A DNA stretch of 64,000 nucleotides from Ursus arctos (GCF_023065955.2 NW_026622874.1:8724001-8788000), one strand, 5' to 3'. Counted from the first letter of the stretch, positions 30,188 to 40,211 are shown. Numbers and translations are program-made. The notes: generated by a model from the letters alone, not told the origin.

Positions 30188-30402
30188 GGGGCGCCTGGGT
30201 GGCACAGTCGTTAAGCGTCTGCCTTTGGCTCAGGGCGTGATCCCAGTGTTACGGGATTGAGCCCCACATCAGGCTCCTCCGCTATGAGCCTGCTTCTTCC
30301 TCTCCCACTCCCCCTGCTTGTGTTCCCTCTCTTGCTGGCTGTCTCTATCTCTTCAAATAAATAAAAATAAAATCTTTAAAATAAAATAAAATAAAATAAA
30401 AA
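30188..30402 (+). mobile_element. Young bear-type CanSINE inserted in the previous SINE tail
   Basis: Sense copy with 'gcctgggtggcacagtcgtt', 'ctatgagcctgcttcttcct' and 'tgtgttccctctcttgctgg', followed by an (AAAAT)n tail. It starts directly at the A-rich end of the preceding copy. Confidence 0.97.
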
Positions 30403-30558
30403 GATCTTTTTAAGAATTAAAAAGAACACTTAAAGGTTTTGCTCTCAAAAGTAAACTTATAAAAGTGTAACATTCTATTTCTACATGACTTCAGAGTTTA
30501 CCAAAATACTTTCCCAGAAAGTGCTGTAGTTGCTCATTGTAAGTCCCATCTCTCTTAC

Positions 30559-30672
30559 GTAGAGTATCTGTGCTGAGAATATCATATGATTCACCGTAAA
30601 GCTCATCACAGAGCAGAGCGCCCATGAAGACCTTTCTGTAGCACCCGCTGTACCAACTTAGAAGCCACACAG
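30559..30672 (-). CDS. Candidate exon-like segment, unidentified
   Basis: The minus strand has an AG acceptor (acttacag) at 30673 and a strong donor TAC|GTAAGAG at 30559. One frame is open across the 114 nt and continues open to a stop at 30491 if the donor is ignored. The peptide includes LLCDELYGESYDILST. No family recognised. The acceptor lacks a good pyrimidine tract. Confidence 0.15.
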
Positions 30673-31009
30673 CTGTAAGTGTAACGGGAGACACGGGGCA
30701 CCCCAGAGCCAACCAAAGCGTTAAACTTAAGGACTCCAGATTAGAACTGAATAAAAAGCATTAGCCAAAAAATGTGAAATTAAAAAAATAATAATAATAA
30801 AGGCAAATTAACTTACTGATAACTAAGTTACATTCAGATCAAAACAGTCAGATGCTACTTTTCCTTCCACCCAGGCTAGATCCAAGCCTGCTGACACCCC
30901 TGCGGACAAACGATCGGTGTGGGGGGTGCACACCGTCAGCCCTGTAGGCGCTGACAGTGAGTAAACCTTTCCAGAGGAAACACAGTAATAGTTATTAATA
31001 TTTTTAATA

Positions 31010-31240
31010 CACCTTTAAAAATACCCTCTAACCCAGAAATCCCATTGCCACAATTTACCCTATGACTAACCTAAAGTTCATCAAAATAATACAAACAACT
31101 ACATTTGTTGCACCATTCTCTATTTATCGAAGGAGGAGGAAGAAGAGGTGAAAATAGAAACACATTCTCCATCAACTGGGAACCAGTTGAATAAAGGTCC
31201 ATTCCTATAACAGAATTTAACGTCAAATGTGTATTAAAAA
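31010..31240 (+). mobile_element. Diverged L1 ORF2/3' UTR fragment
   Basis: Traces of 'accctctaacccagaaatcc', 'tgttgcaccattctctattt', 'catcaactgggaaccagttg' and 'aataaaggtccattcctat' match the L1 order: target-like 'agcaatcccact', 'cagcattatttacaatag', 'catcaatagg...ataaa'. A GA-rich insertion lies at 31130-31145. It is ancient. Confidence 0.5.
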
Positions 31241-31554
31241 ATGTTTGTCTTTGTACGTCTCTATTTTTTTAACTTATACTTGAAGTCCTTGATTCTCTCC
31301 TGTTACCTGCCAGTTTTCACAACGACTTGGTTCCTTAGCATCCTCTAAATGTGACCAATGAGGACTGAGATCTATTTCTCTTATTAACCAGTGTCTGGAG
31401 CCTAGCCCACACCCTCTCCCCTTCTCTCCTCTTTCTGGCTGCCTTTATTGCTGGAGGACACGGGAAATGACTCAGAAAGTGGGGGAGGGAGGCAGCTCCA
31501 CAGGGAGGGTGGGTGGAAAGGAGTGATCTTGGGAAGCAGCATACCAATAAACTC

Positions 31555-31640
31555 ATCCATCAATCGCCCACCACACATGGTGCTTGGGACACAGTGAACC
31601 CTCAACAAGTATTTGTTTAACTCATGAATGTTGGAAAACA
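31555..31640 (+). mobile_element. L2 3'-end fragment
   Basis: Order 'tggtgcttgggacacagtga', 'accctcaacaagtatttgtt', 'aactcatgaatg' matches the L2 terminus. Confidence 0.6.
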
Positions 31641-32170
31641 CTTAAAACATTAATGTTATTAAGCACTTCACCTGGGGGTGGCAATGAGTAGGAATAGCAT
31701 TGTCATTTTGGTAACAGCGGTTATACCCAAACCCTCTATTTAGAATACTGTTAAGTTCTTTGGTATTTGTTTGCTATTTATTCTAGGCTTTAACTCCAAG
31801 TTTGTGTAACAGTGTAAACTTAGGCAATATAATAGAGTGAACAACAAAGCACTCTATTATATTTAAAGATGATGACCCTTAGGGTGAACAGCTACTGGCA
31901 CAAAGGACTAAGGGAGGGAGGACCAAAACTCTTTTCCAATCTCAGATGTTTCAAAAAACTACCCACGGGTTTGTGGATGCAGCTTTCCGCCTCTCAACTC
32001 TTGTCTTAAGAAGCACATCTAAACTCTGATTGCTCTGATTACTCTGGGCCCTTCCACAGATCAGTTTGTAAGACTTCCTAACAATGCCCCATTGTTTCTA
32101 GTTGTTTCCAAACCATCCTTCAAGAATGTCTTCCGTTCACCCTGATTTTCAGGGACTCTAGTCTACCGGA
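31641..32170. other. Unassigned sequence
   Basis: No repeat or exon recognised. The string 'actctattatattta' near 31850 is partly mirrored by 'aatataatagagtg' near 31828, giving a short inverted repeat. Confidence 0.35.
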
Positions 32171-32171
32171 C

Positions 32172-32490
32172 AGTGTCTTTCACTGCTCTTCTCATTCCCC
32201 ATATCACCCAGCTGGGCCTTCAGAGTGCTGCACAGCTGGCCTGTAGCTTTGTAACTTCGTCTTCGGCCCCTCCCCCTGGAGCTCTGCACCCCGTTCCACT
32301 GGCCTCCTTTGGGTTCCCTCTCTGGCTGTGCACCCTCTGGCAGTACTTCAGGGCTGTGCCTGCGGGCTGGAGCATGCTACCTTCTCTTCTTTACTGAGCT
32401 CCTGCTCTTCTTCAAAGCCCAGCCCTAAGGCACTTCTCAGGGAAGCCTTTCAGGACCTCCCCAACCAGCTCACATGCGTGCCAGATCAGG
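32172..32490 (+). mobile_element. L2 3' region, first part
   Basis: Order 'ccttctcttctttactgagc', 'cttcttcaaagcccagccct', 'aagccttcaggacc'-like text matches L2 protein-coding tail and UTR. The L2 resumes after an LTR insertion at 32495-32732. Confidence 0.65.
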
Positions 32491-32494
32491 GTGC

Positions 32495-32732
32495 CAGCGT
32501 GTCAGAAGGGGGTTGTGGTGAGAGCCCCTTCTTGTTTTCCTCACATAGGAGGGGGCATGAAACAAGATCTCTCCTGTCTCTTATTAGAGCACTAATCCCA
32601 TCACAAGGACTCCACCCTCAAGACCTCACTACCTCTTGAAGACTCCATCTTCAAATACCATCACGTTGGGGACTAGAGTTTCAACATATGAATCTGGGGG
32701 GACACAAATGTGCAGTCCATAATATCCCCTAT
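32495..32732 (-). mobile_element. MaLR LTR (MST/THE1-type), antisense, inside L2
   Basis: The plus strand shows the complement of the LTR seen at 11435: 'attagagcactaatcccatc', 'caaggactccaccctcaaga', 'aaataccatcacgttgggga', 'ttcaacatatgaatctgggg', 'gacacaaatgtgcagtccat'. The left end is truncated. No internal sequence accompanies it. Confidence 0.85.
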
Positions 32733-32734
32733 TA

Positions 32735-32950
32735 GAAGGAATCACACTTGCACCTGTCTTTCAAGACACAGATTACAGGTGTCGTTTACATTTCTGCGTG
32801 TGATTAACTGATGATCTACCTCGCCCACCAGACTCCACAGTGCTGGAAAGGCAAGGATGACGTCTGCTGTTGCTCAGACCTTATTCCCAGTTCTTGGCAC
32901 TTCTGCATCCACAGCTATAAGATGCACTTTAGGGTTGCTATTAATTACTA
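32735..32950 (+). mobile_element. L2 3' end, second part
   Basis: It continues after the LTR with 'aatcacacttgcacctgtct', 'ccagactccacagtgctgga', 'aaggcaaggatgacgtctgc' and 'cagttcttggcacttctgc', matching L2 3' UTR order. Confidence 0.55.
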
Positions 32951-32972
32951 ACAAACTGGGATAGAGATACTA

Positions 32973-33166
32973 TTTTTTTAAATTGTTTTATTTTTGAGAG
33001 AGAAAGAGTGTGCATGTGAGCAAAGGGAGAGGGGAAGGGCAGAGGGAGAGAGAGAGAACTGTAAGCAGGCACCATGCCCAGCACAGAGCCCGACAACCTC
33101 ACGACCCTGAGATCTGAGCTGAAATCAAGAGTTAGACACTTAACTGACCGAGCCACCCAGGCGCCC
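32973..33166 (-). mobile_element. CanSINE
   Basis: Antisense copy with GA-rich body, 'aaccctgagatc' B-box complement (here 'acgaccctgagatctgagct') and 'gagccacccaggcgccc' head. Confidence 0.95.
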
Positions 33167-33167
33167 T

Positions 33168-33290
33168 GCAGTATTATTATCCCTACTTTAGAGATGAGTT
33201 CACAAGCTCACAGAGGTAAAGCAACGTGCTAAGGGCCAGAGTCCAAAGAAGCAGAGGACAGACCCATGCCTCTTGACTCCAGGGGTCACA
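33168..33290 (+). mobile_element. MIR fragment
   Basis: 'attattatccctactttag', 'agatgagttcacaagctcac', 'agaggtaaagcaacgtgcta', 'gaggacagacccatgcct' follow the MIR core and 3' order. The CanSINE at its left edge probably split it. Confidence 0.75.
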
Positions 33291-33339
33291 CTGCCTCTCT
33301 CCTTGCTGCTTTTACGCTATCTCCACGTACTTACCTTAA

Positions 33340-33883
33340 TTATGTGCACATACAGTATTTCAAATATAAGAAGAAAAAGAGATGGATATAATGAGTGCCC
33401 ATGCTCTCACCTCCTAGCTTTAGACACATCTTTAAATTCTGTCTTATCTGCCTTTTTCCCCCCATAAACTGTTGCAAGTGGATTCCCCTGCGGAACATTC
33501 TATTCCCTTTCCTCACGCTAAACATGTGACCACTATCCTGAATCTGGGGTCTTCATTTACAAGTATTTCTTGGACTATTACGCCATGCGTATCCATACAC
33601 AACAAGGTACCCTCGCGCATGTCCTCAAACTTCCTATAAATGCCGCCACATCACATGCACCGCTCCCAAGTGTTGGCTCGCTGCTGGTTCTGCGATCCCT
33701 GGTCACACACAGCTCTACCTCCTTCTTCTAACTGCTAAGTTTTATTCCACAGTGTGGAGACATTAAGCTCACTCTCCTACCACTTTCGATGGACATCGAG
33801 GAGTTCTGGTATTTTACAACTACTGATAGTGCTGCAATGAACCTATTTCTGTCTCCCGTATATGCAGGCAGTTCTCCAGCGGA
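33340..33883 (-). mobile_element. Old L1M fragment, antisense
   Basis: Matches are diffuse, but 'gctaagttttattccacagt', 'cactttcgatggacatcgag', 'ctgatagtgctgcaatgaac' agree with antisense L1 (tattccattgtatgg...tgatgggcattt...aataatgctgcaatgaac). It is directly followed by a Tigger-like element. Confidence 0.5.
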
Positions 33884-34190
33884 CAGGTGACCTTGAACAA
33901 TGCGGGTCTGAACTGCACGGGGCCACTCATACACAGATGTTACAGCACAGGACTGTATGTGTTCTCTTCCTTGTGATTTTCTTAATAACATTTTCTTTTC
34001 TCTAGCTTACTGTATTGTAAGAGTGCAGTATACAATACATACAATATACAGAATATGTATTAACAGACAAGATATCGGTAAGGTCTCCAGTCAACAGGAG
34101 GCTATTCATAGTGAAGTTTTTTGGAGTCAAATGTTATACAGAAACTTTCGATTACATGGGAAGTCAGCGCCCTCAATTCTTGCATTACTC
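33884..34190. mobile_element. TcMar-Tigger-type DNA transposon (non-autonomous)
   Basis: Begins 'caggtgaccttgaacaatgc' and includes 'ggtctgaactgcacggggcc', 'tgattttcttaataacattt', 'tctctagcttactgtattgt', 'gatatcggtaaggtctccag', 'tcaacaggaggctatt'. The right end holds 'agtcagcgccct' and 'cttgcatt', the decayed inverted end. No transposase remains. Confidence 0.85.
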
Positions 34191-34429
34191 ACTAAAAGTG
34201 AAATTGCCGGTGTGCACAGAAGAATCCGAGCACAGACAATGCAAACCTGCTCCCCAACATGCGGGTACTCCTTTCATTTTAATCGATTAAAGATTAAAGA
34301 TACATCACATTATACAGGCCAGAAGCTGAGTCTTTTCTGGCCCCACCCACACTGATCAACCAAACCTCTTCCCATATACACAGAGCAAGTGATTAATGTT
34401 AATGAAATAAAATGAGTGTCCAAACAGGA

Positions 34430-34473
34430 AATCTATTAAAACATTTGTTCTGTGTCAGAGACTATCCTAAGAA
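34430..34473 (+). mobile_element. MIR or L2 fragment split by CanSINE (left part)
   Basis: 'ttctgtgtcagagactatcc' resembles the block 'ctatgtgccaggcactgtgct'. The right part resumes at 34623 ('cattctcatgacaagaggtt'). Confidence 0.45.
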
Positions 34474-34610
34474 ATTCATTCATTCATTCATTCATTCATT
34501 CATTCAAGTAGGCTCCATGCCCAGAATGGAGCCCAATGCAGGGCTTTAACTCTTGACCCTGACATCAAGCAAGAGTTGGATGCTTAATCAACTGAGCCAC
34601 CCAGGCAACC
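34474..34610 (-). mobile_element. CanSINE with (GAAT)n tail
   Basis: Antisense copy: the tail complement is (ATTC)8, then 'aagtaggctccatgcccaga' to 'gagccacccaggcaacc'. It has an exact 12-bp TSD ctatcctaagaa (34462-34473 and 34611-34622). No TC-rich body. Confidence 0.96.
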
Positions 34611-34689
34611 CTATCCTAAGAATTTTAAATAAAAAATACCTTTTCATTCTCATGACAAGAGGTTATATCCCCTTCTGCTATCTGATAGA

Positions 34690-36459
34690 TCAAGTTAGAT
34701 AGCTAGGTAGGTGACTCTCCTTTGCAGAATTCTCCTGGCTGTTTTCACATATTTTTTTTCTTCCAGACAAGCTTTAAGTTCATGTACAATCTTAAAATGC
34801 AACAGCCAGATCAGGAACTCCTCATTTTAATTCATAATGACAAGCATCTACCAACTGTCTTCTGATACTATTTCCTGCCTCATGTGGTCCTTGTCCCTCT
34901 AAGAGGCCAAAAGAAGTTCTGGCCACTTCCACTCTTTTTAGGCTCCAAGTATATGGAAAAAGAATAAAAAAGAGCCAAAACAGAGTTAAAATAATGTATA
35001 GTGTATTCTATAGTTTAATGTTTTCAACACAGAGACAAAAAACATACAACTACATATAACCTTAATTGGAGATAAAGCCAACAGTGTAAACTTAAGGCGC
35101 TAAGTGCAAGGCCCAAGCTAACTGCCCCAGCAGCCCACCCCATGAAAGCCCAGAATTCTCTCCCATTTTCCATTTTTACCACACCCATGCCACAAAATCA
35201 GCAAACGACAGTCATGGTCTCCTCTGGCCTGACAATGGTCTAATTCTCGCTCAGCTGTAGTAACAGCAGGTGTCGGCAGTGGAGGGGGTCCTCCTCAGGG
35301 GCTCGACGCACCAGCTTCATGTGAAGCTATTCTGTGAATTTAGGTGCTCCGATCCCTCAAAATGTAGAAGGATCAAGGAGAAGACCTGTTTTTCTTTAGG
35401 ATTGTTCCATCCTGTGTCATTTATTTTGCTCTTCCATAGCGCCAGTCAGCTAGCCCTTCAGTTATGAGCTCGTGCGTCAGTGGCTCGTGGCTCCCGGAGG
35501 CTTCAGCAGCTCCTTGGAGAGAAAGAACCCCCTGTCCACAGGCGGCGCTGGGTCAAGTCTTGCTACACTCTCATGGTCTTTTAAAGATACTAATTTTGTG
35601 CTACTTTAATGAAAAAATAAAAGTCTGCCACAAGACCAACTGATTATACCACACAGATCTTAGCCAAGAAAAGCGTTAATAACATTTTGTTTTCTCCATC
35701 CCAAATACACTCACATTGTTACCAGTATTTTTCTTCAAGTTTTAAAATTGACTAGTTTTTAAGTTTTGTGTGAATAATGGCTTTGTTAGTGCTACGTGAG
35801 ACCTATGACTAACAAACTTCCAGTAAATATTTACATTTAAAAATATTTTTCTTTTATTAGTACCTGTGATTTAAAACAAACAAACAATATCTTAGGGTGT
35901 GAGGCATCCCTTCTGTTGGAAAATTACAAGGGTATCTGCACTTATTTGGAGTTACTGAAGGCTCAGAGACTTAGAATTTAAGAAAATTTGCAAATGCATA
36001 GAGTTTACGTTGTTCTCTTTTTATATGAAAATTGTAATTACGCTAAGCAATTCATTTCTTGACAAAGGAAGGTTTGAGTCTTCATTAAACCATGGGCATG
36101 AGAATTTATTAGCCTTGGTTTCACATGGAAACAACATTCATCTTTTATTGGTAAATATACTAATCAGTTTACTGCTAAATACAAAAGATTATGAATTATG
36201 TAAATGCTTAAAATTACGTGAATGAAGAATGTAAGCATTTGAAAAATCTGATCTTAGGGAAAGCACATCTGAAAATTATCCTCAAGATGTGCTTTTCTGT
36301 ATATGTTATTATTGAAGAATTTCAGTGTATTAGAAACCATCCAAACAGACCCAGCCAGTAGCCAGGTAATCTGTGATTTTCTTCTATGGGAAATTCTACT
36401 AACTGACTTCACTGTTACAAGTTCATTTAAAAAAAAAAAACTCACCACCAACAACATCA
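34690..36459. other. Long stretch without recognised elements
   Basis: 1.8 kb without a SINE. The GC-richer part 35100-35560 contains several CpG dinucleotides. The remainder is AT-rich. No exon or repeat is called. Confidence 0.4.
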
Positions 36460-36567
36460 GTGCTCGCTTCAGCAGCTCATACACTAAAACTAGAACAATA
36501 CAGAAAAGATCACATGGCCCCTATGCACAGACGACATACAAATTCATGAAGCATCTCATATTTTTTT
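36460..36567 (+). pseudogene. RNU6 pseudogene: U6 snRNA retropseudogene
   Basis: About 107 bases align along the whole of U6 snRNA: 'gtgctcgcttcagcagctca', 'cactaaaactagaacaatac', 'agaaaagatcacatggcccc', 'gcacagacgacatacaaatt', 'catgaagcatctcatatttt'. Functional U6 has 'ttcggcagca' and 'cgttccatattttt', so this copy has many substitutions and also lacks the 'tag' before 'catggcccc'. There is no proximal or distal promoter element immediately upstream, only an A-run. It is a dead copy, with a CanSINE inserted in its terminal T-run. Confidence 0.93.
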
Positions 36568-36752
36568 GAGAGCGAGCGAGCACATGCGTGCCTGAGCTGG
36601 GCGGGGGGAGGGTGCGTACAGAGAGAGAGAGAGAATCTTAAGCAGGCTCCACACACAGCGCGACGTGGGATTTGAGGTCACAACCCTGAGATCATGACCT
36701 GAGCTGAAATCAAGAGTCGGGTGGTCAACTGACTAAGCCACCCAAGTAACCC
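36568..36752 (-). mobile_element. CanSINE inserted in the U6 pseudogene tail
   Basis: Antisense copy with an extended GA body. The left flank 'catattttttt' (end of U6) is repeated at 36761 as 'catatttttt', the TSD. The head is degraded ('gccacccaagtaacc'). Confidence 0.93.
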
Positions 36753-36789
36753 TAGTAACCCATATTTTTTAAAAAATCATAAAGACATA

Positions 36790-37160
36790 AAGCTATAGGT
36801 TGATTTTAATATTTATTTATTAGGTCTTTTTAGTAACAAAAGTAACAGATGGTTCTTCAAACAAATTAAACAATATAATGATAAACAAAGAAAGAAATGA
36901 CAAGGTTTCCAGATCCCACTACAGGAGACAATTAATGCTCCACACTCATTCACAGATAGAGAAACATCTCAGATGTAACATATATGTATATACATTACAT
37001 GGTGTCTATATCCCTACATTCCTCATATGGAAACATATGATACATAATATGTAAACATACATATGCAGGGTTTTATTTTATTTTTCATAGGATAATACAT
37101 ACTACTCTGCAACTTGTCTTTTTCACTACTATCCTGGCTATGCCTTTTGTCATAGACGCA
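36790..37160 (-). mobile_element. Old L1M or HAL1 fragment, antisense
   Basis: Plus strand 'tagtaacaaaagtaacagat', 'ttccagatcccactacagga', 'gataatacatactactctgc', 'aacttgtctttttcactact' matches the antisense order of old LINE sequence (aaagtaatacatgt...aatcccaccacc...catactgttttgcaacttgcttttttcac). Confidence 0.55.
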
Positions 37161-37469
37161 GAGCGCACACAGCCTCTGTGATGCCCACACAACTACCTTT
37201 ATTCCCTTCTGTTGACCAACGTTCAGACTCTTCCTGAATGCTTGCCGACCCTAACCCCTTCCTTGTGGGCCTCCCTCTCACTAACCCCCTCTTGCAACCC
37301 ACATTCCATGAGTGCTAGGGAGGACAGAAATGCTGCTTTTTAAACCCAATTTTACATGTAAGGCTGCCCCTCAATGTCTCATATTTGAACATATTTAACA
37401 TACCGTCTAGATAAATCTGCACAGAAAGACACTAACTTATGTTGCATGGTAGTGAGAAGTCTATTATTT

Positions 37470-37670
37470 ACAAGAAAGATACACGGGACAGTGAACCATA
37501 AACCCCAGGCTCTACTTCCAGTTTTAAGATGAGCCACCAATGTGACACTGAGAAGTTACATAACTACTTGGAGGGCCATTTCCTCCTCTAAATAATGAAC
37601 TGCTTGAACTAGATAATTTCTAGTCCCTTCATACTAAAATCAGTGGTCCTATATTGTTCAATGAATGCAG
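37470..37670 (+). mobile_element. MIR-family SINE (MIR/MIR3-like)
   Basis: 'gtgacactgagaagttacat', 'ggccatttcctcctctaaat', 'gcttgaactagataatttct', 'agtcccttcatactaaaatc' follow the order 'tgggcaagtcac...tttcctcatctgtaaaatga...ggactagatgatctc...ggtcccttccagctct'. Confidence 0.7.
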
Positions 37671-38361
37671 GCTTTACAACCCAGAGAAGATAATTTACTA
37701 AAAGAACCTTTGTGCAACCCCCACAAAGAGTTTACTAACAAATTAACAGCGCAAACAATATGAAGAGAACAAATATTTTAACCACTCAAAAAAGCAAACT
37801 GTTTAAGTACTTCCATAAGAACATTATAATTACCTATTTATAACTTACACGCTAATCACAACTATACTGGTCATTTTATTGAAGAAGTATGACTAAAAAT
37901 CTCACATTATTATACATGTTTGGCTCAGTTCCAATTATTACAGATCTTGAAAATAATAAAATTAATTTTAAAAAAAAATGTAGTAAGTGTTGAATGGCTA
38001 CTGGGAATCTGGCTCTATTCTCACCCCAGCCATTCGGTTTCTAGATTAAGTTTCTTTATTTAAAAAATTAAAAAGTACCCCAAAGTTTTAGGATTCACTC
38101 ACTCATTAAATGATCTTCATCAAGCATGTCCAGCGTCCTGGGCAGACACTGTGCTGTTCCAGGGCCATAACTGTGGGAAAGACACAGGGCTCCCCGTGGT
38201 GGCCCCCCACCGCTGGGATGGCATACACCCACAGCTTTGTCCCCCAGAATGTCTTCTAATTCAAGCTGGCACCTCCATAACTAGACTTGGTTCAGTTAAA
38301 TTTTAATGTATTTCTGTTAAAAGATTCATGTGTCATTTTTTACAAATATTCTGCTGTGTTC
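37671..38361. other. Unassigned AT-rich sequence
   Basis: No confident repeat. A short L2-like block ('actcattaaatgatcttcat', 'cagacactgtgctgttccag') lies at 38095-38170. Confidence 0.4.
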
Positions 38362-38568
38362 TTTTTTTTTTTTTGAGCGAGAGAGAGAGAGACAGAGTGT
38401 GTGTGAGTGAGCAAGAGCACAGGGGGAGGGAGGGAGGGAGAGAATCCTGAGCAGGCTTCATGCCCAGCGTGGAGCCTCCCACCCCCCCACCCCGGGCTGG
38501 ATCTTACAGTTCTGAGATCAACACCTGAGCCACAATCAAGAGTCCTAGCCTCAACCACCCAGGCACCC
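38362..38568 (-). mobile_element. CanSINE
   Basis: Antisense copy with a G/GA/GT-expanded body and a C-rich interruption near 38478-38492. The TSD is ctgctgtgttct upstream versus ctgctgcattct downstream. Confidence 0.93.
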
Positions 38569-39427
38569 TCTGCTGCATTCTCAAGAACAGAAAGGGAAGT
38601 TCGTGTTTACTTGAACTGGCAAGAAAGGCTTGGCTCACTGCAAATTTATAGGAAAGGGTGATAAGAAGTTACTTCACATCCACAAGGAACCTTTAGTGCA
38701 TGAGTGAAATGGAAATGTACCTGCATCTTAATTTGTTTGATGTTTGTCTCACTCAGAAACAAGTGAAACAGAAGGAAATACAAAACGAACCCCAAAACAC
38801 TGCATGGGTCCCATTTCTGAGGCCATGTTCTCCTGTGAGAGACAGCAGTGAAGACAAAGCCATCACTAACAAAAGATAAGGGTGCGCCTAGAGAGTTGGG
38901 AGGGGGGGAAACAGCCAGCCTGGAGAAAGACCCCCACTGGTCCCTCTGCTCACCTCTCCCTACAGTCCTTCTACTTAAGTCAAGGAACAGGTGGGCAGGC
39001 AGGGCCAGACCCACGAAGGTAAACACTCGTTTCCCTGGGTAACTCCTGCCAGTCCTCATGAGGGTCCAGTTCCTGGGAGGCCCACTCCTTGAAGAAGACA
39101 CTGCATTATCATAAACCCAATAGGGGGTCCTGAAGTGACAATTCAAAGAGAAAACAAAAAAGTAACTTTGGGCTACAACTGCAAAGACATTTTTGGAAAT
39201 ATGCCAACTACACCTGCCTCTAACAGTTACTGCCATGAACACATGGATAAATCAGTAATACTAGGCTGACGCTGGAGCAATCTCTTTTTCTAGAGACCAA
39301 CCGAAATAGGCAGCAGGGAATCTATGATACAACAACACTCTAACCGCCCCCCCCACCCACGAAGTATTTCTTAAACAACTGTTTTGGGATTTTAGCTTTG
39401 TACGTCTATACAAAGACAGAAATCCAA
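38569..39427. other. Unassigned sequence with the longest repeat-free open frame
   Basis: A minus-strand frame of 198 codons (38646-39242) is open with no repeat in it. It shows no domain, no signal peptide, and a mixed composition. Its length is notable for random DNA of this GC content, but no splice-site framing supports it. The 38880-39100 part is GC-richer. Confidence 0.35.
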
Positions 39428-39653
39428 GGGCGCCTGGATGGCTCGCTCAGTTGGTTAAGCATCCAACTCTTGGTTTCGTCTCAGGTCATGATCTCAGGGT
39501 CGTGAGATCGAGCCCCATGCTAGGCTCCGTGCTGGGTGGGGAGTCAGCTTGGGATTCTCTCTCCCCCTGCCCCTCCCCCTGGTCGCATGCATGTGCTCTC
39601 TTTCTCTCTCGCGCTCTCTCTCTCATGAATGAATGAATGAATGAATGAATGAA
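39428..39653 (+). mobile_element. CanSINE with (GAAT)n tail
   Basis: Sense copy with 'gcgcctggatggctcgctca' head (a 4-base 'gctc' duplication), TC-rich body, and tail (GAAT)7. It has an exact 10-bp TSD agaaatccaa (39418-39427 and 39654-39663). Confidence 0.97.
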
Positions 39654-39663
39654 AGAAATCCAA

Positions 39664-39993
39664 AAAACTTTACTTTCAAACATTTAATCTTAGAAAAGAC
39701 TGTGTAAACTGCTATTTAGTTTTTCTTTAAATAGGAAGGGCTTTCAAGAATGAAGTGCTTTAAATGTCTTGCTTTTTCTTAGTTTTAAAAGATGCAGACT
39801 CCTGGCACTCCTCCCTTTTAAGTGTGGGGACAAAAAAAAAAAGTTTCTGTAAAGGGTTAAAGAAACCATGTTGGCAGAAAACTTCTTTAAAACAAAAAAT
39901 AATCAATTCCCAACCAACAGTATGGAGAAGTCTTCCTGAACATAAAACTAACCCGCTTGTTTCTTTTCTACGTTTCTGGTGGTATGACTCATT
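39664..39993. other. Unassigned AT-rich sequence
   Basis: No repeat or exon recognised. Confidence 0.4.
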
Positions 39994-40008
39994 AGAAATT
40001 ACATTGTG

Positions 40009-40211
40009 GGGGCGCCTGGGCGGCACAGCGGTTAAGCGTCTGCCTTCGGCTCAGGGTGTGATCCCGGCGTTATGGGATCGAGCCCCACATCAGGCTCCTC
40101 CACTATGAGCCTGCTTCTTCCTCTCCCACTCCCCCTGCTTGTGTTCCCTCTCTCGCTGGCTGTCTCTCTCTCTGTCGAATAAATAAATAAAATCTTTAAA
40201 AAAAAAAAAAA
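40009..40211 (+). mobile_element. Very young bear-type CanSINE, perfect 15-bp TSD
   Basis: Sense copy with 'ctgggcggcacagcggttaa', intact B-box, 'ctatgagcctgcttcttcct', 'tctctcgctggctgtctctc' and an (AAAT)n A-rich tail. The TSD agaaattacattgtg is exact (39994-40008 and 40212-40226). It is among the least decayed copies in the window and a good candidate for presence/absence polymorphism. Confidence 0.98.

Noticed and set aside
36460..36567. Functional U6 snRNA gene
   Set aside because: Many substitutions, a small deletion, and no PSE or TATA-like element at the usual upstream distance. A retropseudogene.
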